DNA of 7,756 bases from Chitinophagaceae bacterium. GTDB lineage: Bacteria > Bacteroidota > Bacteroidia > Chitinophagales > Chitinophagaceae. Shown here one piece after another: positions 1 to 6,664 of the stretch (position 1 is its first letter; each line of letters starts with the position of its first letter). The notes under the pieces were generated by a model. That model ran no database searches and was not told where the DNA came from. It saw nothing but the letters and a program-made list of their open reading frames with translations. The position numbers were made by a program, and so were the translations under genes. The stretch spans positions 1 through 7,756 of the forward strand of contig JAACZX010000103.1 of the NCBI GenBank assembly GCA_009996555.1, written 5' to 3'.

Positions 1-2005
1 AACCAACTGCTTTAATCACTCCCGTTTGCCAACGCACTTGCTTAAATGTAAACTGGAAACGATTGCGTTGCTCTCCAAAGCCCAGCGATTTACCATTTAC
101 AAACAATTCAACCTTATCAGCCGAAGAGATCACAAACATATCTTTTACAGTAGTATCAGAATAATTCCAATGACCGATAATATGGATGCGTGGTTTTTCT
201 ACATCAACCCAGCCATCCCACATAACCTGGTGAGCATAAAAGTTTTCTTTGATGATACGCAGTGCATCAACCTCACCACTTCTTCTGTAATTTTCTGCAC
301 CACGATGATGCGTGTTTGTTTCAGAAAAAATAATGTTCACACCACCCGAACTTACACGCTTACCTGTGCCCGGACGTTCCTTCCAGTAGTCGTACCAGCG
401 TGCAATATTTTCAAGTGCATGCGATTCCATATTACGGTTGTAAATTTTAGCAGGCTCACCTTTATGCAAAGGCCCGTCACCATCTTTATGATAGGGTGGC
501 GAGTAATCATCCCAATACTTACGCAAACCTTCATCTCTTGAATATTCCATTGCCCACACAGGTATATGCGCACTCTTATTAATGTACAACATTTCACCAC
601 CATATTCGGCTGTTTTGCTGTCCAGCATTTCACGGCTTCCAATAGCCCTGCCGCCAAACGGATCGTACAAATCACGAATGGCTTTCATTTCTTTCATGTG
701 TACTTCGCTGATGTTTTCATTACCGCATTCATAAAAAATAATGCTCGGGTTATTGCGGTTATAAATGATGGCATCACGCATAACTTCTGTGCGTTGTTTC
801 CAGCGTGTACCTTCCACATCTCTTTCAGCATCGCCTGCAGGCATGGCCTGCATCATACCCACTCGGTCGCAACTTTCAATATCCTGTTTCCATGGTGTGA
901 TGTGCATCCAGCGTACAAGATTGCCATTGCTTTCCACCATCAGTTTATTGCTGTAATCACTCAGCCATGCCGGAACACTCATGCCAATAGCCGGCCATTC
1001 GTTTGAAGTGCGTTGTGCATAGCCATGCACTTGTATCACACGGTCATTGAGGTAGATCATTCCATCCTTAAATGCTGTTTTACGAAAGCCGGTTGTTGTA
1101 GTAACAGCATCAACTGCTTTTCCATTTATGAGCAACGCCGTTTCTATATCATACAAATAACCATACCCCCAACTCCAGAATTGCAGATTGTTTGCAGGGG
1201 CTGAAGCAGAAATTTCTTTTACATCACCTGGCTGTATTTGCACAGGTGCAGAGGTAAATGTTTTAATGAGGATGCCTTCAGGATCTTTCACTGAAACTTT
1301 ATAGGTAACCGTTTGTGCTTTTCCTGTTTCATTTTTTATCTGTGATGATGCAACGATCACTGCAGTTCGTTTTTTTATGTCAAACTCTTTTGCATAAATA
1401 TATATGCCGGTTGTGCCAAGTGTTGAAAACAATGGCAGTGTTTGGTATAAAGGCGATGTTACATGCAGGAATACATTTTTGCAAAGGCCACCATAGTTGG
1501 CGTTAAAGTTTTTATCGATCCACTGAAATTTGGTGTTGGTGGCTTTTTCCTTGTACTCCCAGCTGTTATTAGTGCGTACGGCAATTATATTTTCTTCGTT
1601 GCCATATTTCAGAAAAGGGCTGATGTCGAAACCAAAAGCAGTTACACCATTTTCGTGCAAGCCAGCGTATTTGCCGTTTACATAAACCTCCGCAGCTTGC
1701 CGCACACCTTCAAATTCAAGAAATACTTTTTGCCCTTTTGCTGAGGGTGGAAGTTTAAACCGCTTTCTGTACCAGGCTATACCGGTAGACAGATCAACGA
1801 TGTCTTTTTTAAACGCATCGTTTTCGTTCCAGGCATAGGGAAGGGTAACCTGTTTCCAGGCTGCATCGTTAAAGGAAGGACTGCTGAAGACTGAATCATC
1901 GCCAACAAATACTTTCCATTGCGGATTGAAATTATATTTTGCACGTTGTGCAAATGAGTAAACTGCAGCAATACAAATTGCTGCAGTCAGAATTATTTTT
2001 TTCAT
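1..2005 (-). CDS. Secreted glycoside hydrolase family 2 enzyme (beta-galactosidase-like), 3' end beyond the window
   Basis: The frame stays open from the ATG at 2005-2003 to the window edge, giving 668 residues without a stop. The N-terminus (MKKIILTAAICIAAVYSFAQ) is a signal peptide, probably cut before Q20, so the enzyme should be periplasmic or exported. Domains follow the GH2 order: a jelly-roll sugar-binding domain (about 25-185, with WYRKRFKLP at 78-86 and EVYVNGKYAG at 106-115), an Ig-like domain (about 190-300), a TIM barrel, then an Ig-like DUF4982-type segment near 600-668 (VELFVNGKSLG). The acid/base candidate is E430 in NPSIIFYECGNEN; the likely nucleophile is E487 in PVWAMEYSRDE, 57 residues on. 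GH2 enzymes hydrolyse terminal beta-galactosides, beta-glucuronides, beta-mannosides or arabinosides; the specificity cannot be read here. It starts 7 bp after the GH105-like gene, so the two are probably cotranscribed. Family call is firm; the substrate (a pectin side chain) is inferred from the neighbour. Confidence 0.9.
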   Translation of the reverse strand, partial: MKKIILTAAICIAAVYSFAQRAKYNFNPQWKVFVGDDSVFSSPSFNDAAWKQVTLPYAWNENDAFKKDIVDLSTGIAWYRKRFKLPPSAKGQKVFLEFEGVRQAAEVYVNGKYAGLHENGVTAFGFDISPFLKYGNEENIIAVRTNNSWEYKEKATNTKFQWIDKNFNANYGGLCKNVFLHVTSPLYQTLPLFSTLGTTGIYIYAKEFDIKKRTAVIVASSQIKNETGKAQTVTYKVSVKDPEGILIKTFTSAPVQIQPGDVKEISASAPANNLQFWSWGYGYLYDIETALLINGKAVDAVTTTTGFRKTAFKDGMIYLNDRVIQVHGYAQRTSNEWPAIGMSVPAWLSDYSNKLMVESNGNLVRWMHITPWKQDIESCDRVGMMQAMPAGDAERDVEGTRWKQRTEVMRDAIIYNRNNPSIIFYECGNENISEVHMKEMKAIRDLYDPFGGRAIGSREMLDSKTAEYGGEMLYINKSAHIPVWAMEYSRDEGLRKYWDDYSPPYHKDGDGPLHKGEPAKIYNRNMESHALENIARWYDYWKERPGTGKRVSSGGVNIIFSETNTHHRGAENYRRSGEVDALRIIKENFYAHQVMWDGWVDVEKPRIHIIGHWNYSDTTVKDMFVISSADKVELFVNGKSLGFGEQRNRFQFTFKQVRWQTGVIKAVG

Positions 2006-2012
2006 CAAAAAA

Positions 2013-3143
2013 TTATTTCATTTTGTAAATCTCGGTACCTGCAAGTAAGAAACAACCTAAGCCATAGTCTTCAAAGTCGGGTGTGCTGGTGTAGCTGACA
2101 GGCTGACCATCCTTCGGTTCTTTACCTGTTCCCTGTACATAACCAAGCTTACCATCTTTATGCACCGCTTCTTTGTTCATGGCATTCCATGCTTTTGCAA
2201 TAGATGCTTTGTATGTTTTTGCATCGAGGATTCCATTGTTGATGCCCCATGCAAAACCATAAATAAAAAGTGACGTGCCGGATACTTCTTTTCCGCCAAA
2301 ATTATTTGGATCGTTCAAACTCACATTCCAATAGCCATCGGTACGTTGCAGTGGCAGCAATGCAGCACACATGTCTTTAAAATCCTGCAGGTATTCATTG
2401 TAATGCGGATCTGTTTTCGGCAAAGCTTCCAATGTTTTAACCAATGCAGCCACCACCCAGCCGTTGCCACGGCTCCAGTAACAATCATCGCCATTGGGTT
2501 CTTTATAGGGCGGATCAAAATCTTTATCTCTCCACCATAATTTTTCAGCCTGGTTATACAAACCGTTTACACCATGTTTGTACTTGGTAAAAGCATACAT
2601 TTCATACATGCGGTTGAAATACGAAGTGTCGTTATACAGGTTGCCAAGTTTTACAAAAACAGGCATAGCCATTTGCAATGCATCGATCCAGTTCCAGTCA
2701 TCAATTTTAGAAGTACGCATCATTGTATCAATCGATGCTTTAATATCTCTGATGCGTTCGGGATGTTGCTTGTTATCGAGCAGGTACATATCAATATATG
2801 TCTGCCCGCAACATTGGTTATCAGCATTGCGTGTTTTAATACCACCCCGCAAACCCCATTTGTGTTTTTCGCCCCATTGCAATGTGTAATCGTAATAGGC
2901 TTTTTGTTTATCAATAGCATAAAGCGCCATTAATCCTTCATAATAAACAGCTCTTGTCCAGATATTACTTGGGCGTTCGATATTGGTAAAAATGGATTTA
3001 CCGGCATCGGGCCACTTGTTCATAAAATACTGGTTGGTAAGCCTTAGTGTTTTCAACACCTTCTTTTTGGCGGGTAATTTCTGAGCATCTGCTGAAGCTG
3101 TAAGAGCAATAAAGAGCAGCAAGCAAAACAATCTTTGAAACAT
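2013..3143 (-). CDS. Secreted GH105-like unsaturated rhamnogalacturonyl hydrolase (GH88/GH105 fold)
   Basis: The 376-residue protein begins with a signal peptide (MFQRLFCLLLFIALTASADA, cut before Q21), which decides the start at 3143; the same frame stays open upstream to an ATG at 3359, but that would bury the signal peptide. The body matches the six-hairpin GH88/GH105 family (YteR/YesR type): ADNQCCGQTYIDMYLLD at 107-123, DDWNWIDALQMAMP at 148-161, YWSRGNGWVVAAL at 222-234, and SGTSLFIYGFAWGI at 288-301. D154, in the IDALQMA segment, matches the position of the YteR catalytic Asp by motif; D108 is a second conserved acidic residue. These enzymes hydrate the double bond of the 4,5-unsaturated galacturonic acid left by pectin or rhamnogalacturonan lyases and so release it from the oligosaccharide. 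Length is normal for the family. It is the first gene of the minus-strand operon and is followed directly by the GH2 gene. GH88 activity on glucuronyl substrates is a less likely alternative. Confidence 0.9.
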   Translation of the reverse strand: MFQRLFCLLLFIALTASADAQKLPAKKKVLKTLRLTNQYFMNKWPDAGKSIFTNIERPSNIWTRAVYYEGLMALYAIDKQKAYYDYTLQWGEKHKWGLRGGIKTRNADNQCCGQTYIDMYLLDNKQHPERIRDIKASIDTMMRTSKIDDWNWIDALQMAMPVFVKLGNLYNDTSYFNRMYEMYAFTKYKHGVNGLYNQAEKLWWRDKDFDPPYKEPNGDDCYWSRGNGWVVAALVKTLEALPKTDPHYNEYLQDFKDMCAALLPLQRTDGYWNVSLNDPNNFGGKEVSGTSLFIYGFAWGINNGILDAKTYKASIAKAWNAMNKEAVHKDGKLGYVQGTGKEPKDGQPVSYTSTPDFEDYGLGCFLLAGTEIYKMK

Positions 3144-3159
3144 AGCAGCAATAGTTAAA
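3142..3159 (-). repeat. Leader repeat, hydrolase copy (TTTAACTA-TTGCTGCT next to ATG)
   Basis: The minus strand reads TTTAACTATTGCTGCTAT, of which the last two bases belong to the ATG of the GH105-like gene. The same two blocks, TTTAACTA and TTGCTGCTAT, precede the susC start codon in the same order with four extra bases between them. As each copy is in the sense direction of its own transcript, both mRNAs would carry the same sequence at the ribosome-binding position. Confidence 0.6.
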
Positions 3160-3199
3160 TAATAAAAAGCCAATGATAGCCAATTAAAAGTAGCAGAGC

Positions 3200-3215
3200 A
3201 TCCTGCGGTATCCTG
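3200..3215 (-). promoter_or_regulatory. Candidate operator, hydrolase side: two CAGGAT hexamers 10 bp apart
   Basis: On the minus strand this block reads CAGGATACCGCAGGAT: two identical hexamers starting exactly 10 bp apart, one helical turn, so both face the same side of the DNA. The first ten bases, CAGGATACCG, recur on the plus strand before susC. The 10-mer ends 62 nt upstream of the start codon of the GH105-like gene, a reasonable distance for an activator site. Direct repeats one turn apart suit a regulator binding as a tandem dimer; which regulator cannot be told from the window. Confidence 0.4.
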
Positions 3216-3306
3216 AAGATGATTCTGATTATGAATAAACAACCTTTTCAGCAACTGCTTGCAAGAGCATTTTTTGGGAACGATTGCGTAATTATAGCCG
3301 GATGTA

Positions 3307-3326
3307 CAGGATGGAACAGGATACCG
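3307..3326 (+). promoter_or_regulatory. Candidate operator, susC side: two CAGGAT hexamers 10 bp apart
   Basis: On the plus strand the block contains CAGGAT at 3307 and again at 3317, 10 bp apart, the second extending to CAGGATACCG. This is the same hexamer pair and spacing as at 3200-3215 but in the opposite orientation, so each faces its own operon. The 10-mer ends 54 nt before the susC start codon. The four bases between hexamers differ from the other block (GGAA against ACCG), so the hexamers rather than the spacers appear to be the shared part. Confidence 0.4.
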
Positions 3327-3358
3327 ACGCTTTAGAATTGATTTAAATTTAGCAGACA

Positions 3359-3380
3359 TTTAACTAATAATTGCTGCTAT
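3359..3380 (+). repeat. Leader repeat, susC copy (TTTAACTA-ATAA-TTGCTGCTAT before ATG)
   Basis: TTTAACTA (3359-3366), four bases ATAA, then TTGCTGCTAT (3371-3380) end directly at the susC ATG. It is the partner of the leader repeat on the minus strand at 3142-3159. There is no purine-rich Shine-Dalgarno sequence in either copy, as is usual in Bacteroidota. Confidence 0.6.
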
Positions 3381-5336
3381 ATGAAAGAAAAAAGATGGGT
3401 ACGCTCCTGCGTACTGTTAACGTTATTGCTATGCTCATTTCTCAACACATTTTCACAAGGAACATTTAAGGTTTCCGGTAAAGTAACCGATGATGCAGGT
3501 AAGCCTGTTTCGGGAGTAAGTGTGCTTGTAAAAGGAACAACTACCGGTACTACAACCGGTGCAGATGGAGGTTTTCAAATTAATGCGCCATCTGGTCTTG
3601 CAATTCTTGTTTTTTCTTCCGTTGGTTTTACCGATCAGGAAGTAAACGTAAACAATCAAAGTACAATTAATGTAACACTTGCTGCCGGATCATCCAACTT
3701 ACAGGATGTGGTAGTGGTGGGTTATGGCACCCGTAAAAAAGTAGAGGTCACAGGTGCTACTTCGTCTATTTCAGGCGACAAGTTGCGTTCTGTTCCAACC
3801 ACCAATATTACACAGGCAATGCAGGGACGTTTGCCCGGTGTACTTGCTACACCAAACGGGTTTCGTCCGGGTGCAGGTAGTGCCATCCGTATTCGTGGTA
3901 ATCGTTCATTAAGTGCAAGCAATGAACCCTTGTATGTAGTGGATGGTTTTCCGGTAAGTTATACAATTGATGATATGAACCCGAACGACATTGAATCAAT
4001 TGATATCTTAAAAGATGCCTCTGCTACTGCTATTTACGGTGTGCGTGGTGCCAATGGTGTTATCCAGATTACAACCAGAAAAGGAAAAGCAGGTAAAATA
4101 TCTGTCAGCTATTCAGGTAGTACAGCCATTGAAAGTATTATCCGTCCCTTGCCAATATTTAATTCGGTTGAGTTGAGTGATGCATGGCGCCAGGCGTTTT
4201 TTGCAGACAGGCAGTATACCAGGAACATTGGTGCGGCATCATCTACAAACCCGTTATACTATTATCCAACAGCGCTTGCTGATGTAGCTTTGTTCCGAAA
4301 CAGGTTTGGGAGTGAAACACAGTGGGATGCAATTAAAGATGCATACACATGGCTTGCCTATGATCCTGCAAACAACATTTTTGTTGCAAAGAAAAGACTT
4401 GCCACAGCACAGGAAAGACAAACAATGATCAACCTTGGTCTTACACAAGTTGACAGTGTAGATATGTATGATCCCTCCAAGATCAGAAGTTTCGACTGGT
4501 TAAATGAAGTTGGTTTGCGCCAGGGCCGCACAGATAATCACAGTATTTCTGTAACTGGTGGCAGCGAAAAAATAAAAGCTTCATTCAACGCAGGTTACTT
4601 TAAACAAAAAGGGATTGAGTATGCGCAGGATTTTACCCGTTACTCAATTGGTAACTCGGTAGATTTTAAACCAGTGAAGTTTTTGAATTTCGGAACAACC
4701 ATCAACTATATTCATGCTATTACCAATACCAGCACCAGCTCTTATGCTAATGCTTCAGGCATGATCCCGATGACGACGCCTTACGATACTGCAGGCAACT
4801 GGATATTATTTCCCAACCGTGATCAGCAAATTGTTAATGCTGTAAACGACCGCAACACTGTGCTTGACGAAACAAAAGCTAATCGTGTGTTTGGTAACAT
4901 CTTTGCTGAGATCACTTTGTTCAAAGGGTTTAAGTACCGTACAATGTTTGGTTTGGATACCCGCACTTCTACAAGAGGTACATTTAATGGAGCCCAATCA
5001 TCTGTTCGTTTAGGAAGCCCGGCCAATGCATCGCAAACAAACAACACTGCTTCTTCATGGGTGTATGATAATATCATCACTTATAATACAAAGATCAAAT
5101 CTGATCATACCATCAATGTAACATTGCTGCAGGAATTGCAAAGCCTTAACCGTTCTTCTTCTTTAACCATGTCGGCTAACAACCTCATTTTTGAAGAACA
5201 GAAATGGTATTCATTGCAATGCAACGTAATACCGATGCTACTGTTACAGGTTCTGGCACGTTCTCTGCCACGCAATACCTTTCATACATGGGCCGTTTGG
5301 AGTATGGCTATAAAAATAAATATCTGCTTACTGTAA
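3381..5336 (+). CDS. SusC 5' fragment: signal peptide, regulatory-like domain, plug, first half of barrel
   Basis: As the sequence stands, translation from 3381 gives 651 residues. The signal peptide ends near S25 (FLNTFSQG). Residues 28-102 form the carboxypeptidase-regulatory-like beta-sandwich typical of SusC proteins (VSGKVTDDAGKPVSGVSVLV). The TonB-box region follows at 107-117 (LQDVVVVGYGT), then the plug at about 118-235, with PLYVVDG at 183-189 and ILKDASATAIYGVRGANGVI at 209-228. Barrel strands run on to residue 613 (EEQKWYSLQ). The last 38 residues (614-651) are out of frame and do not resemble a SusC barrel. A product ending here would lack the second half of the barrel and should not fold as a receptor. 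Confidence 0.85.
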   Translation: MKEKRWVRSCVLLTLLLCSFLNTFSQGTFKVSGKVTDDAGKPVSGVSVLVKGTTTGTTTGADGGFQINAPSGLAILVFSSVGFTDQEVNVNNQSTINVTLAAGSSNLQDVVVVGYGTRKKVEVTGATSSISGDKLRSVPTTNITQAMQGRLPGVLATPNGFRPGAGSAIRIRGNRSLSASNEPLYVVDGFPVSYTIDDMNPNDIESIDILKDASATAIYGVRGANGVIQITTRKGKAGKISVSYSGSTAIESIIRPLPIFNSVELSDAWRQAFFADRQYTRNIGAASSTNPLYYYPTALADVALFRNRFGSETQWDAIKDAYTWLAYDPANNIFVAKKRLATAQERQTMINLGLTQVDSVDMYDPSKIRSFDWLNEVGLRQGRTDNHSISVTGGSEKIKASFNAGYFKQKGIEYAQDFTRYSIGNSVDFKPVKFLNFGTTINYIHAITNTSTSSYANASGMIPMTTPYDTAGNWILFPNRDQQIVNAVNDRNTVLDETKANRVFGNIFAEITLFKGFKYRTMFGLDTRTSTRGTFNGAQSSVRLGSPANASQTNNTASSWVYDNIITYNTKIKSDHTINVTLLQELQSLNRSSSLTMSANNLIFEEQKWYSLQCNVIPMLLLQVLARSLPRNTFHTWAVWSMAIKINICLL

Positions 5337-6631
5337 GTAACCGTTACGATAACTCATCGGTACTTGCTGAAGGCAATAAAGGAGCATGGTTCCCTTCGCT
5401 TTCAGTTGCATGGCAAATTGATAACGAAAACTTTTTCTTAAAGCAGAATGTTGTTAACCGTGCAAAGCTGCGTGCTGGTATCGGCAGGGTAGGTAATGCA
5501 TCAATTGATCCATACCAAACAGCAGGCCCGTTAGGTTTTACCAACTACAATTGGGGTAATGGTGTTGCTGCTATTGGTGCGGCGCCCACTACATTCCAGA
5601 CTCCTGCTCTCAGCTGGGAAAAAACAACCACAACAAATGTTGGAATTGAGTTTGGCTTGTTTAAAAACAGGATCAGCGGTACCGTTGACTGGTACAATTC
5701 AAACACAACCGATCAGTTGCAACGCCGTTCTATTCCCTCGGCAAATGGGGTAGATTTTGTTTATTTCAACTTAGGCGAAGTAAACAACAGAGGTATAGAA
5801 ATAGGACTGAGTACTGTGAATGTTGAAAAGAAAAATTTCCAGTGGACAACAGATTTCATGTTTACTGCAAACAGAGAAAAAATTGTTGATATTGATGGCA
5901 GTGGTAACAGCAACTTTGCAAACCTCTGGATATTAGGACAGCCTTTGCAGGTTTATTGGGGATTCCAGAAAGATGGCATTTTCCAATATGAAGATACTGT
6001 TCCGGGCAAAGGAATACTTGCTACGTATTACTGGCCAAAGAACGGTCGTAACAATGCAAACTACCAACCCGGCCGTATCAAGATCATTGATGCAAACAAA
6101 GATTCTGCGTTTAGTCCTGCAGACAGGATAATCTTAGGTTCACACAATCCTGATTTCATTGCAAGTATCGGCAATACATTTACGTATAAAAATTTCGAGC
6201 TGAACTTCCTGGTTTATTTCCGTGTTGGCGGAATGTACCGTGTTCCACGTCCGGGTCTTGTTGGCCGTTACCAGTCTCCAAAAGTAAATTACTGGACGCC
6301 TACTAATCCAAGCAATGAATACCAGCAGCCCACACAAACAAGTGATATTCCTTTGAACTGGGAAGCGCTTACTTATCGTAAGGCAACATTTGCACGATTC
6401 AGAAATATTACATTGACATACCGTGTGCCGAAAACATTCACTGACAAGTTGCACATGACCAACTTCTCAATCTATGCAAGTGCAGTAAATCCTATCCTGC
6501 TCCATAAGCAGTCTGATTACGATCCAGAAACAGTTCCTTATCGTGAATTCCCGGGTTCTACTACAAACCAGGTAGGGCCAACCTCGTACAGCTATAAGAG
6601 TTATGTATTTGGTGTACGTCTGGATCTCTAA
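5204..6631 (+). CDS. SusC 3' fragment: second half of the beta-barrel
   Basis: The frame is open from 5195 and carries recognisable SusC barrel from about 5225: QYLSYMGRLEYGYKNKYLL, GAWFPSLSVAWQI, NNRGIEIGLSTVNVEKKNF, ILGSHNPDFIASIGNTF, and the end SYKSYVFGVRLDL, which finishes on an aromatic-rich last strand as outer-membrane barrels do. The ATG at 5204 is simply the first methionine in the open stretch. Its codons overlap the genuine end of the 5' half (tggtattca reads WYS in the other frame), so an independent start is not believable. There is no signal peptide. It is the continuation of the upstream gene in a shifted frame. Confidence 0.8.
   Translation: MVFIAMQRNTDATVTGSGTFSATQYLSYMGRLEYGYKNKYLLTVSNRYDNSSVLAEGNKGAWFPSLSVAWQIDNENFFLKQNVVNRAKLRAGIGRVGNASIDPYQTAGPLGFTNYNWGNGVAAIGAAPTTFQTPALSWEKTTTTNVGIEFGLFKNRISGTVDWYNSNTTDQLQRRSIPSANGVDFVYFNLGEVNNRGIEIGLSTVNVEKKNFQWTTDFMFTANREKIVDIDGSGNSNFANLWILGQPLQVYWGFQKDGIFQYEDTVPGKGILATYYWPKNGRNNANYQPGRIKIIDANKDSAFSPADRIILGSHNPDFIASIGNTFTYKNFELNFLVYFRVGGMYRVPRPGLVGRYQSPKVNYWTPTNPSNEYQQPTQTSDIPLNWEALTYRKATFARFRNITLTYRVPKTFTDKLHMTNFSIYASAVNPILLHKQSDYDPETVPYREFPGSTTNQVGPTSYSYKSYVFGVRLDL
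5215..5224 (+). repeat. 5-bp tandem duplication (tgcaa x2) at the susC frameshift
   Basis: The bases read tgcaatgcaa. The first copy completes the codons ttg caa (L612-Q613) in the upstream frame; without the second copy the next codons are cgt aat acc gat (R N T D), which is exactly the downstream frame. Five extra bases move the frame by the amount seen between the two halves. A 1-nt loss here (ttggcaatg to ttgcaatg) would also explain the shift and would give WYSLAMQRNTD. Confidence 0.65.
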
Positions 6632-6664
6632 TCAATTTATTGCAAAACCTAAAAAATGACAATC

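Larger units (their letters stand above)
3144..3380. promoter_or_regulatory. Divergent intergenic control region between the hydrolase operon and susCD
   Basis: These 237 bp separate the start codons of the two operons and must hold both promoters. The region has mirrored parts: paired ATCCTG/CAGGAT hexamers on each flank and a shared leader next to each start codon, listed separately. An 8-bp palindrome, CTTGCAAG (3258-3265), lies at the midpoint of the two hexamer blocks, though one such palindrome is expected by chance in this length. No convincing Bacteroidota promoter (TTTG, about 20 bp, TAnnTTTG) was found on either strand; the nearest -7 matches, TAAATTTA at 3344-3351 (+) and TATCATTG on the minus strand, lack a -33 partner. 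Confidence 0.6.
3381..6631 (+). pseudogene. susC: SusC/RagA-type TonB-dependent outer-membrane receptor, broken by a frameshift
   Basis: Two overlapping frames together make one complete SusC. The first (from 3381) supplies the signal peptide, carboxypeptidase-regulatory-like domain, plug and first half of the barrel; the second (ending at 6631) supplies the rest. The shift must lie between 5195, where the second frame opens, and 5336, where the first frame stops; protein sense places it at about 5214-5225. Dropping one tgcaa copy from 5215-5224 gives WYSLQ-RNTDATVTGSGTF and an unbroken 1081-residue protein, a normal SusC length. SusC forms the outer-membrane channel that imports oligosaccharides with TonB energy and is capped by SusD, whose gene follows 33 bp later. 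There is no STN domain, so control through an anti-sigma factor is unlikely. A sequencing or assembly error is a real alternative to a true mutation. Identity of the family is certain; whether the gene is functional is open. Confidence 0.85.

Noticed and set aside
26..1744. A string of small plus-strand open frames
   Set aside because: They lie antisense to the continuous GH2 coding frame, overlap one another and have no recognisable domains; they are shadows of that gene.
3258..3265. Palindrome CTTGCAAG at the centre of the intergenic region
   Set aside because: About one 8-bp palindrome is expected by chance in 237 bp; its central place is noted but is not evidence on its own.
3333..3351. 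Bacteroidota-type promoter for susC (TAGAATTG or TAAATTTA as the -7 box)
   Set aside because: Each has one mismatch to TAnnTTTG and neither has a TTTG about 20 bp upstream, so the match is no better than expected in AT-rich DNA.
3144..3359. N-terminal extension of the GH105-like protein to an ATG at 3359, adding 72 residues
   Set aside because: It would place a clear signal peptide in the interior of the protein and cover most of the divergent control region; the start at 3143 has the same leader as susC.
3537..3560. Imperfect 12-bp tandem repeat coding for the GTTTGTTTG loop of SusC
   Set aside because: GTxxGTxTDxxG loops are the normal form of the carboxypeptidase-regulatory-like domain in this family.
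5204..5206. Independent start of a second, shorter receptor gene at the ATG 5204
   Set aside because: The protein would begin in the middle of a beta-barrel without a signal peptide, and these bases code for WYS of the upstream half.
5190..5230. Programmed -1 ribosomal frameshift joining the two susC halves
   Set aside because: No slippery heptamer (X XXY YYZ) and no evident downstream stem-loop is present, and SusC genes are not known to use one; a duplication or base loss explains the shift more simply.
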